DNA of 29,955 bases. It comes from Pseudomonadota bacterium. Lineage in GTDB: Bacteria > Pseudomonadota > Alphaproteobacteria > Sphingomonadales > Sphingomonadaceae. Both the position numbers and the translations under genes were made by a program. Below the pieces are notes generated by a model that did not search any database, had not been told where the DNA came from, and saw only the letters and a list, made by a program, of their open reading frames with translations. The stretch spans positions 1 to 29,955 of the forward strand of contig JAEXLC010000102.1 in assembly GCA_023445495.1 (NCBI GenBank). Direction: 5' to 3'. Positions 7,173 to 15,607 of this stretch are shown here, in pieces; position 1 is the stretch's first letter, and every line of letters starts with the position of its first letter.

Positions 7173-8384
7173 TTGCCACGTATCACTGCCGCCCGCGTCA
7201 TCGTGACGCGCCCCGGCCGCAACTTCGTCACGCTGAAGATCGAGACCGACGAGGGCGTATACGGCCTTGGCGACGCGACGCTCAATGGCCGCGAGCTGGC
7301 CGTCGCCAGCTATCTCACCGATCACGTGATCCCCTGCCTGATCGGCCGCGATGCGCACAGCATCGAGGACATCTGGCAGTATCTCTACAAGGGTGCCTAT
7401 TGGCGCCGCGGCCCGGTGACGATGAGCGCGATCGCCGCGGTCGACATGGCGCTGTGGGACATCAAGGGCAAGCTGGCCAACATGCCGGTCTACCAGCTGC
7501 TGGGCGGGGCCGCCCGCGAAGGCTGCATGGTTTACGGGCACGCAAATGGTAGCGATATCAGCGAAACGATCGAGCGCGCCCATGAATATCTGGAGCAGGG
7601 CTACAAGGCCGTCCGCCTCCAGTCCGGCGTGCCGGGCATGGCGACGACGTACGGCGTGTCGGGCGAGCGCTTCTACTATGAGCCGGCCAAGGGATCGCTG
7701 CCCGAGGAATCGCAGTGGAGCACGTCGAAATACATGCGCTTCGTGCCGCAGCTGTTCGACAAGGCACGCGAGTCGCTGGGCTGGGACATCCACCTGCTCC
7801 ATGACGTCCACCACCGGCTGACCCCGATCGAGGCGGGCCGGCTGGGCAAGGACCTGGAGCCGTACCGCCTGTTCTGGCTGGAAGACGCCACGCCGGCCGA
7901 GAACCAGGCCGCGTTCCGGCTGATCCGCCAGCACACCACCACCCCGCTGGCCGTGGGCGAGATCTTCAATTCGATCTGGGACGCCAAGCAGCTGATCGAG
8001 GAGCAGCTGATCGACTATATCCGCGCGACCGTGGTGCATGCCGGCGGCATCACCCATCTGCGCCGGGTGGCGGCGCTGGCCGATCTCTACCAGGTGCGCA
8101 CCGGCTGCCACGGTGCGACCGACCTGTCGCCGGTGTGCATGGCGGCAGCGCTGCACTTCGGCCTGTCAGTGCCCAATTTCGGCATCCAGGAATATATGCG
8201 CCACTCCGAGGAAACCGACGCCGTGTTCCCGCACGCCTACAGCCTCAACAACGGGCTGATGCATCCGGGCGACAAGCCGGGGCTGGGCGTGGACATCGAC
8301 GAGGTGCTGGCCGCCAAGTACGAGTACAAGCGCGCCTATCTGCCGGTGAACCGACTCGAGGACGGGACGATGTTCAACTGGTGA
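7173..8384 (+). CDS. manD: D-mannonate dehydratase (enolase superfamily, ManD)
   Basis: A 403-aa cytoplasmic Mg-dependent enzyme that dehydrates D-mannonate to 2-keto-3-deoxy-D-gluconate, the step after UxaC and UxuB in glucuronate breakdown. It aligns end to end with the ManD/RspA family. Catalytic R148, Y160 and H213 and metal ligands D211, E237 and E263 are all present, each one residue after the positions I recall for N. aromaticivorans ManD. A315 in HGATD matches the residue I recall for the efficient mannonate dehydratases, where weak or gluconate-active members have Pro. The TTG start at 7173 is preferred: AGGGGG lies seven bases upstream and the N terminus PRITAARVIVT matches the family. 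A GTG at 7137 would place the operator inside the coding region. UxaC, UxuB and KDG kinase genes are not in the window. Confidence 0.93.
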   Translation: MPRITAARVIVTRPGRNFVTLKIETDEGVYGLGDATLNGRELAVASYLTDHVIPCLIGRDAHSIEDIWQYLYKGAYWRRGPVTMSAIAAVDMALWDIKGKLANMPVYQLLGGAAREGCMVYGHANGSDISETIERAHEYLEQGYKAVRLQSGVPGMATTYGVSGERFYYEPAKGSLPEESQWSTSKYMRFVPQLFDKARESLGWDIHLLHDVHHRLTPIEAGRLGKDLEPYRLFWLEDATPAENQAAFRLIRQHTTTPLAVGEIFNSIWDAKQLIEEQLIDYIRATVVHAGGITHLRRVAALADLYQVRTGCHGATDLSPVCMAAALHFGLSVPNFGIQEYMRHSEETDAVFPHAYSLNNGLMHPGDKPGLGVDIDEVLAAKYEYKRAYLPVNRLEDGTMFNW

Positions 8385-8391
8385 GGCTGGG

Positions 8392-8422
8392 GCCGGCGCT
8401 TGCCTTCAGCGCGGGCGCCGGC
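8392..8422 (+). terminator. Hairpin downstream of manD
   Basis: GCCGGCGC (8392-8399) pairs perfectly with GCGCCGGC (8415-8422) across a 15-nt loop, seven bases after the manD stop codon. No T-run follows, so it is a candidate 3' hairpin rather than a classical intrinsic terminator. The rest of the gap to 8622 shows nothing I can name. Confidence 0.35.
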
Positions 8423-8622
8423 GACTCGCGGAAGTACACAAAAGTACAGGCCAGGAGCGGGTTTTCGGGCCGCTATTTTCCCTGTTTTCTCGGATACGCG
8501 TCATATCTCGCAACCTTGTTGCGCGCGCGTGATCCTATTTCATCCGACAAGGCAAAGAGCGGCGGGCAGCGAGCCCGACCGCACCAGCCAAGCAGGCGAA
8601 ATCCTACATTGCAAGCGAAGGG

Positions 8623-9381
8623 CTAGGCGCGCTCCCGGTGCATCCAGCGCGCCTCGCCCGGAAACGGAAAGCGCGGGATGAGCATCCACGACTTGCCGTC
8701 GATCGCGATCGGCTGCCCCGGCGCCTTGCGCGCGAGCAGGCGATCCAGGGCCGGCCGATCCTGCACAGGCAGATAGAGGCTGTACCGGCCATCCTTCCAA
8801 TGGACGGTCTGCGGATCGCCCAGGCCGGGCCAGCCCTGCGGCCAGGCAAGCGGCGCGCCCTCGGGCACCGGATCGTAGAGGCCGAGCACCAGTTCGATCC
8901 GCTCGGGCATCCATGGACGCGCATCCGGGGGATCGAAATGCGCCAGCCGATCATAGGCAGCGGTGACGAGCGGCGGCAGCTTCGCGCGCACCCGCGCAGC
9001 CGACGGCTCGCCATAGACCGAGAGGACGTGCGGCGAATCCCCGCCATAGAGATACAGGGTGACGTTGCTGCCGTCGGTCCAGTCGTCCGCCTGGTAATGG
9101 CGGGCCAGCCCGGCCCGCACCGGGATGTTCAGCTCCCGAACCAGCGCGTCGCGCTCGGACGGATCGAGCCGGACCGTCCGGAATCCCTCGCCATGCCGAT
9201 AGATCGCCGTGCCATCGGCATAGAACGCGAAGTCCGGGGTTTCGAGGCCCATGCCGGGCGCCAGGACCGGCAGCGAGATCAGCACGACGAGCGGCTCGGC
9301 CGTCGCCGCACCGGCGCGCGCAGGCAGCGGCAGGCAGGCGGCGATCCCGGCCATGAGCAACGCGCGGCGAGTAATTTCCAT
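8623..9381 (-). CDS. Exported protein of unknown function, twin-arginine-like signal
   Basis: A 252-aa protein whose N terminus, MEITRRALLMAG, has a twin arginine followed by a hydrophobic stretch and a PARA cleavage-like site, suggesting Tat or Sec export to the periplasm. The mature part is rich in short beta-type segments (FAFYADGTAIYRHGEGFRTV, NVTLYLYGGDSPHVLSVYG) with no catalytic motif I recognise. The ATG at 9381 is chosen because the signal begins there and GGGAG precedes it; the longer frame adds ten non-signal residues. It stands alone on the minus strand, converging on manD. Function unknown. Confidence 0.72.
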   Translation of the reverse strand: MEITRRALLMAGIAACLPLPARAGAATAEPLVVLISLPVLAPGMGLETPDFAFYADGTAIYRHGEGFRTVRLDPSERDALVRELNIPVRAGLARHYQADDWTDGSNVTLYLYGGDSPHVLSVYGEPSAARVRAKLPPLVTAAYDRLAHFDPPDARPWMPERIELVLGLYDPVPEGAPLAWPQGWPGLGDPQTVHWKDGRYSLYLPVQDRPALDRLLARKAPGQPIAIDGKSWMLIPRFPFPGEARWMHRERA

Positions 9382-9529
9382 CGGGCTCCCCTGACCTGAG
9401 GGCGGCCACACTGCCTGCGCGGTGGCACCGGGGAAAGGCGTCGAATGGTCCGATTGCGGGATATGGGCACCGTTGCCGCTACCGGTCCCGGCAAACTGCG
9501 CGGAGGCACCTAGCAGGCCGGGCCCGAAG

Positions 9530-9607
9530 TTCCCCGGCGAAAGCCGGGGCCCAGAGTCACAAGCGTTCCAGCGGGAGAAACCCTAGGCCCCGGCCTGCGC
9601 CGGGGAA
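9530..9607. repeat. Paired-palindrome (REP-like) element, short form
   Basis: A 25-bp palindromic unit (9530-9554, TTCCCCGGCGAAAGCCGGGG then CCCAG) faces an inverted partner (9583-9607) across 28 bp. The terminal units match those at 25633-25733 and 29876-29900, but the inner segment differs. It lies just downstream of the YegP-like gene. Confidence 0.75.
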
Positions 9608-9624
9608 CCGGATATGGAAAAGGC

Positions 9625-9798
9625 TCAGCCCTCCTCGACCGGTGCAGTCGGGCCGTTCTTCAGGATCGACTCGATCGCGTTCTTCGCGCTCGCCTTGGTC
9701 GTGTAGCCCTCGGTCCAGAAGATCACTTCGCTGTTGTACTTGAACTTGGCGACATACTCGCCGGCCTTGTTCTGCTCGATCACGAACTTGTGTGCCAT
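9625..9798 (-). CDS. YegP/DUF1508-family small protein
   Basis: A short 57-aa protein beginning MAHKFVIEQNKAGEYVAKFK and continuing with YNSEVIFWTEGY and SAKNAIESILKNGP. This is the DUF1508 repeat pattern: two beta strands carrying aromatic residues, then a helix with an NAIESIKKNG-type sequence. E. coli YegP carries two copies; this one has a single copy, common in alphaproteobacteria. The molecular function of the family is not established. It starts at the only suitable ATG and ends TGA just before a REP-like element. Confidence 0.88.
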   Translation of the reverse strand: MAHKFVIEQNKAGEYVAKFKYNSEVIFWTEGYTTKASAKNAIESILKNGPTAPVEEG

Positions 9799-9865
9799 TC
9801 GCCCAGCCCCTTACCTTCCGGAGCACGCAGATTAGGCGGTTTCCGCACCGGATAGAAGCGGCCCG

Positions 9866-10246
9866 TCACCCCCGGCCATGGCATTCGTCGTATCCGGCAA
9901 TCGTTTCGGCTTCGACGACAAGCGCGGTGAGCGCGCCAAGGTCGGTCACGTCCTCAAGATCGAGGAAGCGCCGGCGGATCGCTTCGAGGCGCGGGTCCGC
10001 AATCCTGCTGCTCGTGAAATCGTCAATGTCCCAATCGGCGCCGGTGCCGTCCCGAAAATCGCGCAGATACGCCGCGACCTCGCCAGCCGACATCCGTACC
10101 GGGCGCGAGAAGGGAGCGAGCAGGAGCGCCACGATCAACCCGGGAACAAGCAGCGGCAGCAGCGCAATCAGAACGATCACGCCCAACAGATTCTGTCCGA
10201 GACTGTTCCCCCGCCCGAACAGGACCTTGCCGAACACCCGGCTCAA
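9866..10246 (-). CDS. Small membrane protein of unknown function
   Basis: A 126-aa protein with a hydrophobic segment at about 18-45, long enough for one or two membrane passes, then a soluble acidic C-terminal domain (AAYLRDFRDGTGADWDIDDFTS, DPRLEAIRRRFLDLED). The start is TTG, overlapping the upstream oxidoreductase stop as TTGA, so translation is probably coupled. No family was recognised with confidence. It is the last gene of a three-gene operon. Confidence 0.72.
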   Translation of the reverse strand: MSRVFGKVLFGRGNSLGQNLLGVIVLIALLPLLVPGLIVALLLAPFSRPVRMSAGEVAAYLRDFRDGTGADWDIDDFTSSRIADPRLEAIRRRFLDLEDVTDLGALTALVVEAETIAGYDECHGRG

Positions 10247-11322
10247 AACCGGCTCGGAGCGTAGAGCGCCGGGTCAATAGCCGCCACCGCCGGATCGGGC
10301 ACGGTGCCGAGCAGCAGCGCCGCGGCGAGCTGCGCGGCGGCGGGGGCGGTCTGGATGCCGAAGCCGCCCTGCCCCGCGCACCAGAAGAAGCCCGGCGCGT
10401 CCTGCGCGAAGCCATAGACCGGCAGGCGATCGGGGGCGAAGCTGCGCAGGCCCGCCCATTTGTGCTCGAGCTTGTCGATCCGCCAGTCGACGACATGCTC
10501 GAACCGGTCGATCGCCAGGGCGACGTCGATGTCCTCGGGCTGGGCATCGCAGGGCGGCGTCTCGATCTCGTCGTGCGGCGAGAGCCAGAGCCGGCCGCCG
10601 GCCTCGGGCTTCCAGTAGAAGTCGCCGCCGATATGCGCGACCATCGGGCTGAGCGGAGCCGGCGCGGGATCGGTCTTGAGCTGCATGATCGTGCGCCGAT
10701 AGGGGGTGATGCCGATCGGCGCGACGCCGGCCATCTCCGCCACCGGATCGGCCCAGGCGCCGGCGGCGTTGACCAGCATATCGGCCTCGAACGCGCCGGC
10801 GCGCGTCTCCAGCAGCCAGCGGCCGGCCTCACGGCGCGCGGAGCGCAGGCCGGCATCGGTGTGGAGCACCGCCCCTGCCCGCTTTGCCGCCGCAAGCATG
10901 TCGGCATGCAGCGCGCCGACATCGATATATTCGCAGCTCGGCTCGAGCACGCCGAGCGTCCATTCGGGGCGCAGGCCCTGGATCAGCCCCTGCGGATCGA
11001 CGGCGCGCAGCTCGACGCCGGTGCCTTCGAACTCGCCGAGGAAATCGTCGATCGCGCCCGCTTCGTCCGCGCGGCCGATATGGACCGAGCCCATCGGCTC
11101 GAGATAGCCACCGTCGCGCAGCGGGGCGCCCGAGGCGGTGGTCAGCGGCTGGATCGCCGGGCCGCCATAGCTCTCGGACCAGAAGGCCGCCGAGCGCCCG
11201 GTCGAATGATAGCCGGCGCGCTCCTCCGCCTCGAGCAGCAGCACGCTCGCATGCGGCGCGATCTCGGCCGCGAGGCTGGCCCCGGCGATGCCGGCGCCGA
11301 TGATCGCGATATCGTACGCCAT
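10243..11322 (-). CDS. FAD-dependent amino-acid dehydrogenase, D-arginine dehydrogenase (DauA)-like
   Basis: A 359-aa flavoprotein of the DAO family. The Rossmann motif GAGIAG (9-14) and ribose-binding E31 open the protein. HSTGRSAA (39-46) and the C-terminal FFWCAGQGGFGIQTAPA segment are hallmarks of the D-arginine/D-amino-acid dehydrogenase branch, which oxidises D-amino acids to 2-keto acids and passes electrons to the respiratory chain or a dye rather than making H2O2. In Pseudomonas DauA the residue after the GRSAA motif is His; here it is Phe, so substrate range may differ. The ATG overlaps the hydrolase stop (TGATG) and the stop overlaps the next gene's start, forming a compact operon. 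Glycine oxidase-like activity is an alternative. Confidence 0.8.
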   Translation of the reverse strand: MAYDIAIIGAGIAGASLAAEIAPHASVLLLEAEERAGYHSTGRSAAFWSESYGGPAIQPLTTASGAPLRDGGYLEPMGSVHIGRADEAGAIDDFLGEFEGTGVELRAVDPQGLIQGLRPEWTLGVLEPSCEYIDVGALHADMLAAAKRAGAVLHTDAGLRSARREAGRWLLETRAGAFEADMLVNAAGAWADPVAEMAGVAPIGITPYRRTIMQLKTDPAPAPLSPMVAHIGGDFYWKPEAGGRLWLSPHDEIETPPCDAQPEDIDVALAIDRFEHVVDWRIDKLEHKWAGLRSFAPDRLPVYGFAQDAPGFFWCAGQGGFGIQTAPAAAQLAAALLLGTVPDPAVAAIDPALYAPSRF

Positions 11323-12266
11323 CAGCGACGCTGGGCGCGGGCGGCGAGGAACAGGTCGATCTCGCCGATCGCGCGATTGCGGACCTTGTCGCCCTCCCGC
11401 AGGATCTCGTGCGCGCTTTCCTTGCCGAAGCTGACGATGCGGGCGTCGGGCAGCCTGGGCACGATTTTCAGCGCTGCCTTCGCATCGACCAGCCCGTCCG
11501 CCTTGGCGACCAGCGCCAGCACGGGGACCGGCATCTTGCGGAGCTTCGGATTGCCGGCGAGCTCGCGCATCGACTTGAACGCCTGGATCAGCCAGCGCCA
11601 GCTCGGCGGGCCGGTGACGATCTCGGGATTGTGCTGCTGCCAGAAGATCTCGTCCGAATAGCGATCGCGATCATGGGTGAGCAGGTTGGCGCGGGTCTCG
11701 GTGGTGTAGGGCTTCTCGTTGCTCTTCCAGGCCGGGCGAGTCTGATCGCCGACTCCGCCGAGGATGCGCGCGGCGCGCTCGGCAAAGGGGCCCAGCGCGC
11801 TCTTCACGCCGAGCATCGGCGCGACGATCACCGCGGCATCGGGGCGGATCGCGCCTTCGACCAGCCCGCGCAGGATCAGATGGCCGCCCATCGAATGGCC
11901 CATCACGACGTGGGGGCCCGGAGTCGCGGCTTCCCATTCGGCGTAGAAGGCCTGCAGATCGGCGATGAAGCTGTCGAAGCTGTCGATGTCGCCGCAATTG
12001 GCGCGCGAGGTGAGTCGGCCCGAGCCGCCCTGCCCGCGCCAGTCGAACGACGTGATCGTCCAGCCCTGCGCGTGCCAGTGGTGGAACGCCTCCAGATACT
12101 TCTCGAAGATGTCGCCCCGGCCGCCCTGGAACAGGATCGAGCCGCGCGGCGTAGCGGTGTCGGCGGGCCAGGCAAAGGCGCGCAGATGCCAGCCATCGGG
12201 CGCGGTCCAATGGTGGACCTTGGCCCCGGCGGGGATGGTACGGCGAATATCCGGATTTTCACGCAT
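11322..12266 (-). CDS. Alpha/beta hydrolase, lysophospholipase or monoacylglycerol-lipase type
   Basis: A 314-aa serine hydrolase of the PldB/monoglyceride-lipase group. The nucleophile elbow GHSMGG places S125. The acid is probably D257 or D261 (AKADGLVD) and the histidine H286 (ESAHEIL). The DWRGQGGSGR loop (75-84) is the family's usual motif. There is no signal peptide, so it probably acts in the cytoplasm on lysophospholipids, monoglycerides or similar esters. It is the first gene of an operon with a DauA-like dehydrogenase and a membrane protein, sharing a one-base overlap with the dehydrogenase. It diverges from cpaA across 49 bp. Confidence 0.85.
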   Translation of the reverse strand: MRENPDIRRTIPAGAKVHHWTAPDGWHLRAFAWPADTATPRGSILFQGGRGDIFEKYLEAFHHWHAQGWTITSFDWRGQGGSGRLTSRANCGDIDSFDSFIADLQAFYAEWEAATPGPHVVMGHSMGGHLILRGLVEGAIRPDAAVIVAPMLGVKSALGPFAERAARILGGVGDQTRPAWKSNEKPYTTETRANLLTHDRDRYSDEIFWQQHNPEIVTGPPSWRWLIQAFKSMRELAGNPKLRKMPVPVLALVAKADGLVDAKAALKIVPRLPDARIVSFGKESAHEILREGDKVRNRAIGEIDLFLAARAQRR

Positions 12267-12315
12267 GGCGCTTGGTTACGTTTTGATAAGCCGTCCCGTC
12301 TAGGACTTTACTCCT

Positions 12316-12789
12316 ATGGGGGAGTGGTTCGTCACCTTGCTGCTTGTTGCGCTCGCGCTGCTGCTCGTCTCGGCGGGCATCCAGGACGCGCGCACCCGTG
12401 AGATCGCCAACTGGAAGAATGCCGCCATCGCACTGATGGCGCCGCTCTGGTGGTGGGCGAACGGGCTGGCCCTGTGGCCGGACATGGCATTGCAGCTGGG
12501 CGTCGCCACGCTGGTCTTCGGCTTCTTCGTCGGCGCCTTCGCGTTGGGGCAGATGGGCGGCGGCGACGTGAAGATGATCGGCGCGCTCGCGCTTTGGCTG
12601 CCGATGCAGCCCTTGGTGTGGATGCTGGTGCTGATGTCGCTGATCGGCGGCGGGCTCACCCTGGTGATGGTGATCGAGAAGAAGCTGCGGCCCGCAAAGG
12701 GGGGACCTGTGGAAATCCCTTATGGCGTGGCCATCGCAATCGCAGCGCTGCTCGTTCTTCGCGAACCGATTTTTAACCAGTTCGGGTGA
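12316..12789 (+). CDS. cpaA: Prepilin peptidase of the Flp/Tad pilus (CpaA/TadV, A24 family)
   Basis: A 157-aa polytopic inner-membrane aspartyl protease that cleaves the leader of Flp-type prepilins. The two catalytic aspartates are visible: D24 in GIQDARTREI and D84 in the GGGD motif (81-84, then VKMIGAL). At least four hydrophobic segments are present, and the N-terminal methylase domain of longer type IV prepilin peptidases is missing, as usual for CpaA. The Shine-Dalgarno is poor (AGGA about 10 bases upstream). It opens the pilus cluster; cpaB follows after 61 bp. Confidence 0.93.
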   Translation: MGEWFVTLLLVALALLLVSAGIQDARTREIANWKNAAIALMAPLWWWANGLALWPDMALQLGVATLVFGFFVGAFALGQMGGGDVKMIGALALWLPMQPLVWMLVLMSLIGGGLTLVMVIEKKLRPAKGGPVEIPYGVAIAIAALLVLREPIFNQFG

Positions 12790-12850
12790 ATACTTAACGC
12801 TGGCGCAACCACAACGCCGACGTTTTTTGAGAAGGCTTGGGAATAGCGAA

Positions 12851-13879
12851 ATGGATGCACGCAAGCTGATCCTGCTCGTCGGTGCGCTCGTCGTGGCCGC
12901 AATCACCGCGTTCATGGCGCGCAGCCTGATGAGCGGCGCACCCGCGCCCCAGGCCGGTGCCGTGCCTGCCGCGGTGCAGCCGCAGAACACCACCGAGGTG
13001 CTCGTCGCCAAGCGCGAGCTGCCGGTGGGCACCATCCTCGACCCGCAGTCGCTCGAGTTCCGGCCCTGGCCCAAGGAGCTGGTCGAAGGCGCCTATTATG
13101 TGAAGAGCGAATCGGATCCGGCCAAGCTGGTCGGCACCGTGGTTCGCTTCCCGATTCCCGCCGGCCAGCCGGTGACCCAGGGCGCGCTGGTGAAGCCCGG
13201 CGACCGCGGCTTCCTTGCCGCCGCGCTCGGGCCCGGCATGCGCGCGGTCACCGTTCCGGTCTCGACCCAGAGCGCCGTTGCCGGCTTCGTCTTCCCGGGC
13301 GACCGGATCGACCTGGTGCTGACCCAGTCGGTGTCGGGCGGGGGCGACGGCCCGCCGCTCAAGGCTTCGGAGACGATCCTGCGCAACCTGCGCGTGCTCG
13401 CCACCGACCAGAAGACCGACAAGCAGACCGACGACAAGGGCAACACCATCGTCAACACCTTCTCGACCGTGACGGTCGAGGCGACTCCGAAGATCGCCGA
13501 GAAGATCGCGGTCGCGCAGACCATCGGCACGCTCTCGCTGTCGCTGCGCTCGATCGCCGACAACCAGGGCGAGCTCGAGGAAGCGATCGCCGCCGGCGAC
13601 GTCGAAGTGCCGACCGACCCGAAGAAGGAAAAGGAAATGATCGCCAAGGTGGCGGCGCGTCCCCAGGAGGGCGCGACCACCTTCGCCACCGGCGCCGACG
13701 TGTCGCGCTTCCAGCGCAGCACCGTACCGGCCAAGCCGCGCGACGCCGCCCCGATGGGCGGGATGCCGGCTCCGGCACCGGGCCAAGGCTATCCGGGTGC
13801 GGTCGCTCCGCGCGGCCCGGTCGTCACCATCGTTCGCGGCAATAACGAGACCGCCGTTGCTCTGGGGGGCAAGAACTAA
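12851..13879 (+). CDS. cpaB: Flp pilus assembly protein CpaB/RcpC
   Basis: A 342-aa periplasmic protein anchored by an N-terminal hydrophobic segment (6-22). A SAF domain (about 48-110: TTEVLVAKRELPVGTIL, FPIPAGQPV) is followed by the RcpC/CpaB region (GMRAVTVPVS, GFVFPGDRIDLVLT) and a Pro/Gly/Ala-rich C-terminal tail. CpaB works with the CpaC secretin and may help hold it in peptidoglycan. The open frame extends 43 codons upstream into cpaA, but the ATG at 12851 begins the membrane anchor. One base separates its stop from cpaC. Confidence 0.93.
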   Translation: MDARKLILLVGALVVAAITAFMARSLMSGAPAPQAGAVPAAVQPQNTTEVLVAKRELPVGTILDPQSLEFRPWPKELVEGAYYVKSESDPAKLVGTVVRFPIPAGQPVTQGALVKPGDRGFLAAALGPGMRAVTVPVSTQSAVAGFVFPGDRIDLVLTQSVSGGGDGPPLKASETILRNLRVLATDQKTDKQTDDKGNTIVNTFSTVTVEATPKIAEKIAVAQTIGTLSLSLRSIADNQGELEEAIAAGDVEVPTDPKKEKEMIAKVAARPQEGATTFATGADVSRFQRSTVPAKPRDAAPMGGMPAPAPGQGYPGAVAPRGPVVTIVRGNNETAVALGGKN

Positions 13880-13880
13880 G

Positions 13881-15602
13881 ATGACCAGCAAGCTTCTCCT
13901 GAAGCGCTCGCTTGCCGCGATCGTGTCGACCGCGATGGTCGGCGCGCCGGCGACCGGCTTCGCCCAGTCCGCAAAGGCCAAGCGCCCGCACCAGACCCGC
14001 CCCGCCCCGTCGCGCGCCAATGTCGGCGTCGCCAGCCTGCCGGCCGGCACCCAGCGCCCGACCAGCGAGATCCTGCTCTCGATCGGCGAGGGCCAGCTGA
14101 TCACGCTGCCGGCCAATGTGGCGAACGTCTGGACGTCGAACCCCGGCGTGGCGGACGTCTATGTCAACAATCCGCGCCAGATCCACCTGTTCGGCAAGGA
14201 ATTCGGCGAGGCGACCGTGTTCGCCACCAGCGCTTCGGGCGCGGTGGTGTTCTCGACCACCGTCCGCGTCGCGCAGAACATCACGTCGATCGACCGGATG
14301 ATCAAGGTCGCGATGCCGGATGCCGATATCCAGGTGACCACGGTCGGCCAGATTGCGGTGCTGAACGGCACGGTGAAGTCGCCGCAGGATGCCGAACAGG
14401 CCCAGCGCCTCGTCACCGGCCTGCTCAATCCCGGCGTCAACGTCACCGATCCGAACGCCCAGGTGAAGATCGCCGTCATCAACCGGCTGAAGACCGCCAC
14501 GCCGCTGCAGGTGCAGCTGCAGGTGAAGTTCGCCGAGGTGAGCCGCAGCTTCGTCAAGAATATCGGCGTGAACTTCACGACCAAGGACTCGACCGGAGGC
14601 TTCCAGTTCGGACTGGCCCAGGGCCGCAGCCCGGGCTCGTTCACTGCCGCCGACCTTGCGAAGTACCCGGTCGCGACGATGACGCAGAATGGCGTCACGA
14701 TCACCGGTGCCTATGATCCGTCGACCGGCCAGTTCCTGAACCCGCGCGCGAGCGGCCTGGCCGACATCACCCGCGGCTCGGACAACGCCACCATGGGCCT
14801 GGCCGGCAAGCTGTTCGGCCTGGACGTGCTCTCGGCGATCGATATCGGCGAGACGATCGGCCAGGTGACGACGCTGGCCAATCCGAACCTGACCGCGCGC
14901 TCGGGCGAGACCGCCAACTTCCTGGCCGGCGGCGAGATCCCGATCCCGGTGGCGCAGGGCCTGGGCACCACCACCGTCGAATACAAGCAGTACGGCATCA
15001 GCCTGGCGTTCACCCCGACCGTGCTGAGCGACGGCCGCATCTCGCTTCGGGTGCGCCCCGAAGTGTCGCAGCTGACCTCGGCCGGCGCGGTGCAGCTCAA
15101 CGGCGTCACCATTCCCGCGCTCAGCACCCGCCGCAGCGAGACCACGGTCGAGCTCGGCTCGGGCGAGAGCATGGTGATCGGCGGCCTGCTGCAGAACAGC
15201 CACAACAACACCATCACCAAGACGCCCGGCCTGGGCGATGTGCCGGTGCTCGGCGCGCTGTTCCGCTCAAACGGCTTCCAGCGCAACGAGACCGAGCTGG
15301 TGATCGTCATCACTCCGTATCTGGTGAAGCCGGTCAACGCGAACCAGATCGTGCTGCCGACCGACGGCTACCGCGCGCCGAACGACCTGGAGCGCGTGTT
15401 CCTGGGCTCGCTCTCGGGCAAGGACAAGACCGGCGATCGCCCCAAGCCGAGCATGGCGCCGGCCGACGGCCAGCCCGCCGTGGGCGCCTTCTCGCCCGCG
15501 CCGACCAACCAGCCCGCCGCGCCCGTCCAGGTCGCGCCGGCTCCCACCAACAACCGCAAGCAGAAGAAGGGTGGCTCCGCGGCCCCCGGCTTCGGCTTCT
15601 GA
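13881..15602 (+). CDS. cpaC: Flp pilus outer-membrane secretin CpaC/RcpA
   Basis: A 573-aa type II/III secretion-family secretin forming the outer-membrane pore of the pilus. A signal peptide ends near A29. A pilus-formation N-domain (about 63-132), a BON-like domain (about 135-200) and the secretin domain proper (about 330-510) follow, with VEYKQYGISLAFTPTVLSDG, ESMVIGGLLQNS and the typical PGLGDVPVLGALFRS motif. The tail from about 530 is Pro/Ala-rich. The ATG at 13881 is chosen over a frame that would overlap cpaB because it begins the signal peptide. Confidence 0.96.
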   Translation: MTSKLLLKRSLAAIVSTAMVGAPATGFAQSAKAKRPHQTRPAPSRANVGVASLPAGTQRPTSEILLSIGEGQLITLPANVANVWTSNPGVADVYVNNPRQIHLFGKEFGEATVFATSASGAVVFSTTVRVAQNITSIDRMIKVAMPDADIQVTTVGQIAVLNGTVKSPQDAEQAQRLVTGLLNPGVNVTDPNAQVKIAVINRLKTATPLQVQLQVKFAEVSRSFVKNIGVNFTTKDSTGGFQFGLAQGRSPGSFTAADLAKYPVATMTQNGVTITGAYDPSTGQFLNPRASGLADITRGSDNATMGLAGKLFGLDVLSAIDIGETIGQVTTLANPNLTARSGETANFLAGGEIPIPVAQGLGTTTVEYKQYGISLAFTPTVLSDGRISLRVRPEVSQLTSAGAVQLNGVTIPALSTRRSETTVELGSGESMVIGGLLQNSHNNTITKTPGLGDVPVLGALFRSNGFQRNETELVIVITPYLVKPVNANQIVLPTDGYRAPNDLERVFLGSLSGKDKTGDRPKPSMAPADGQPAVGAFSPAPTNQPAAPVQVAPAPTNNRKQKKGGSAAPGFGF

Positions 15603-15607
15603 TCCCG

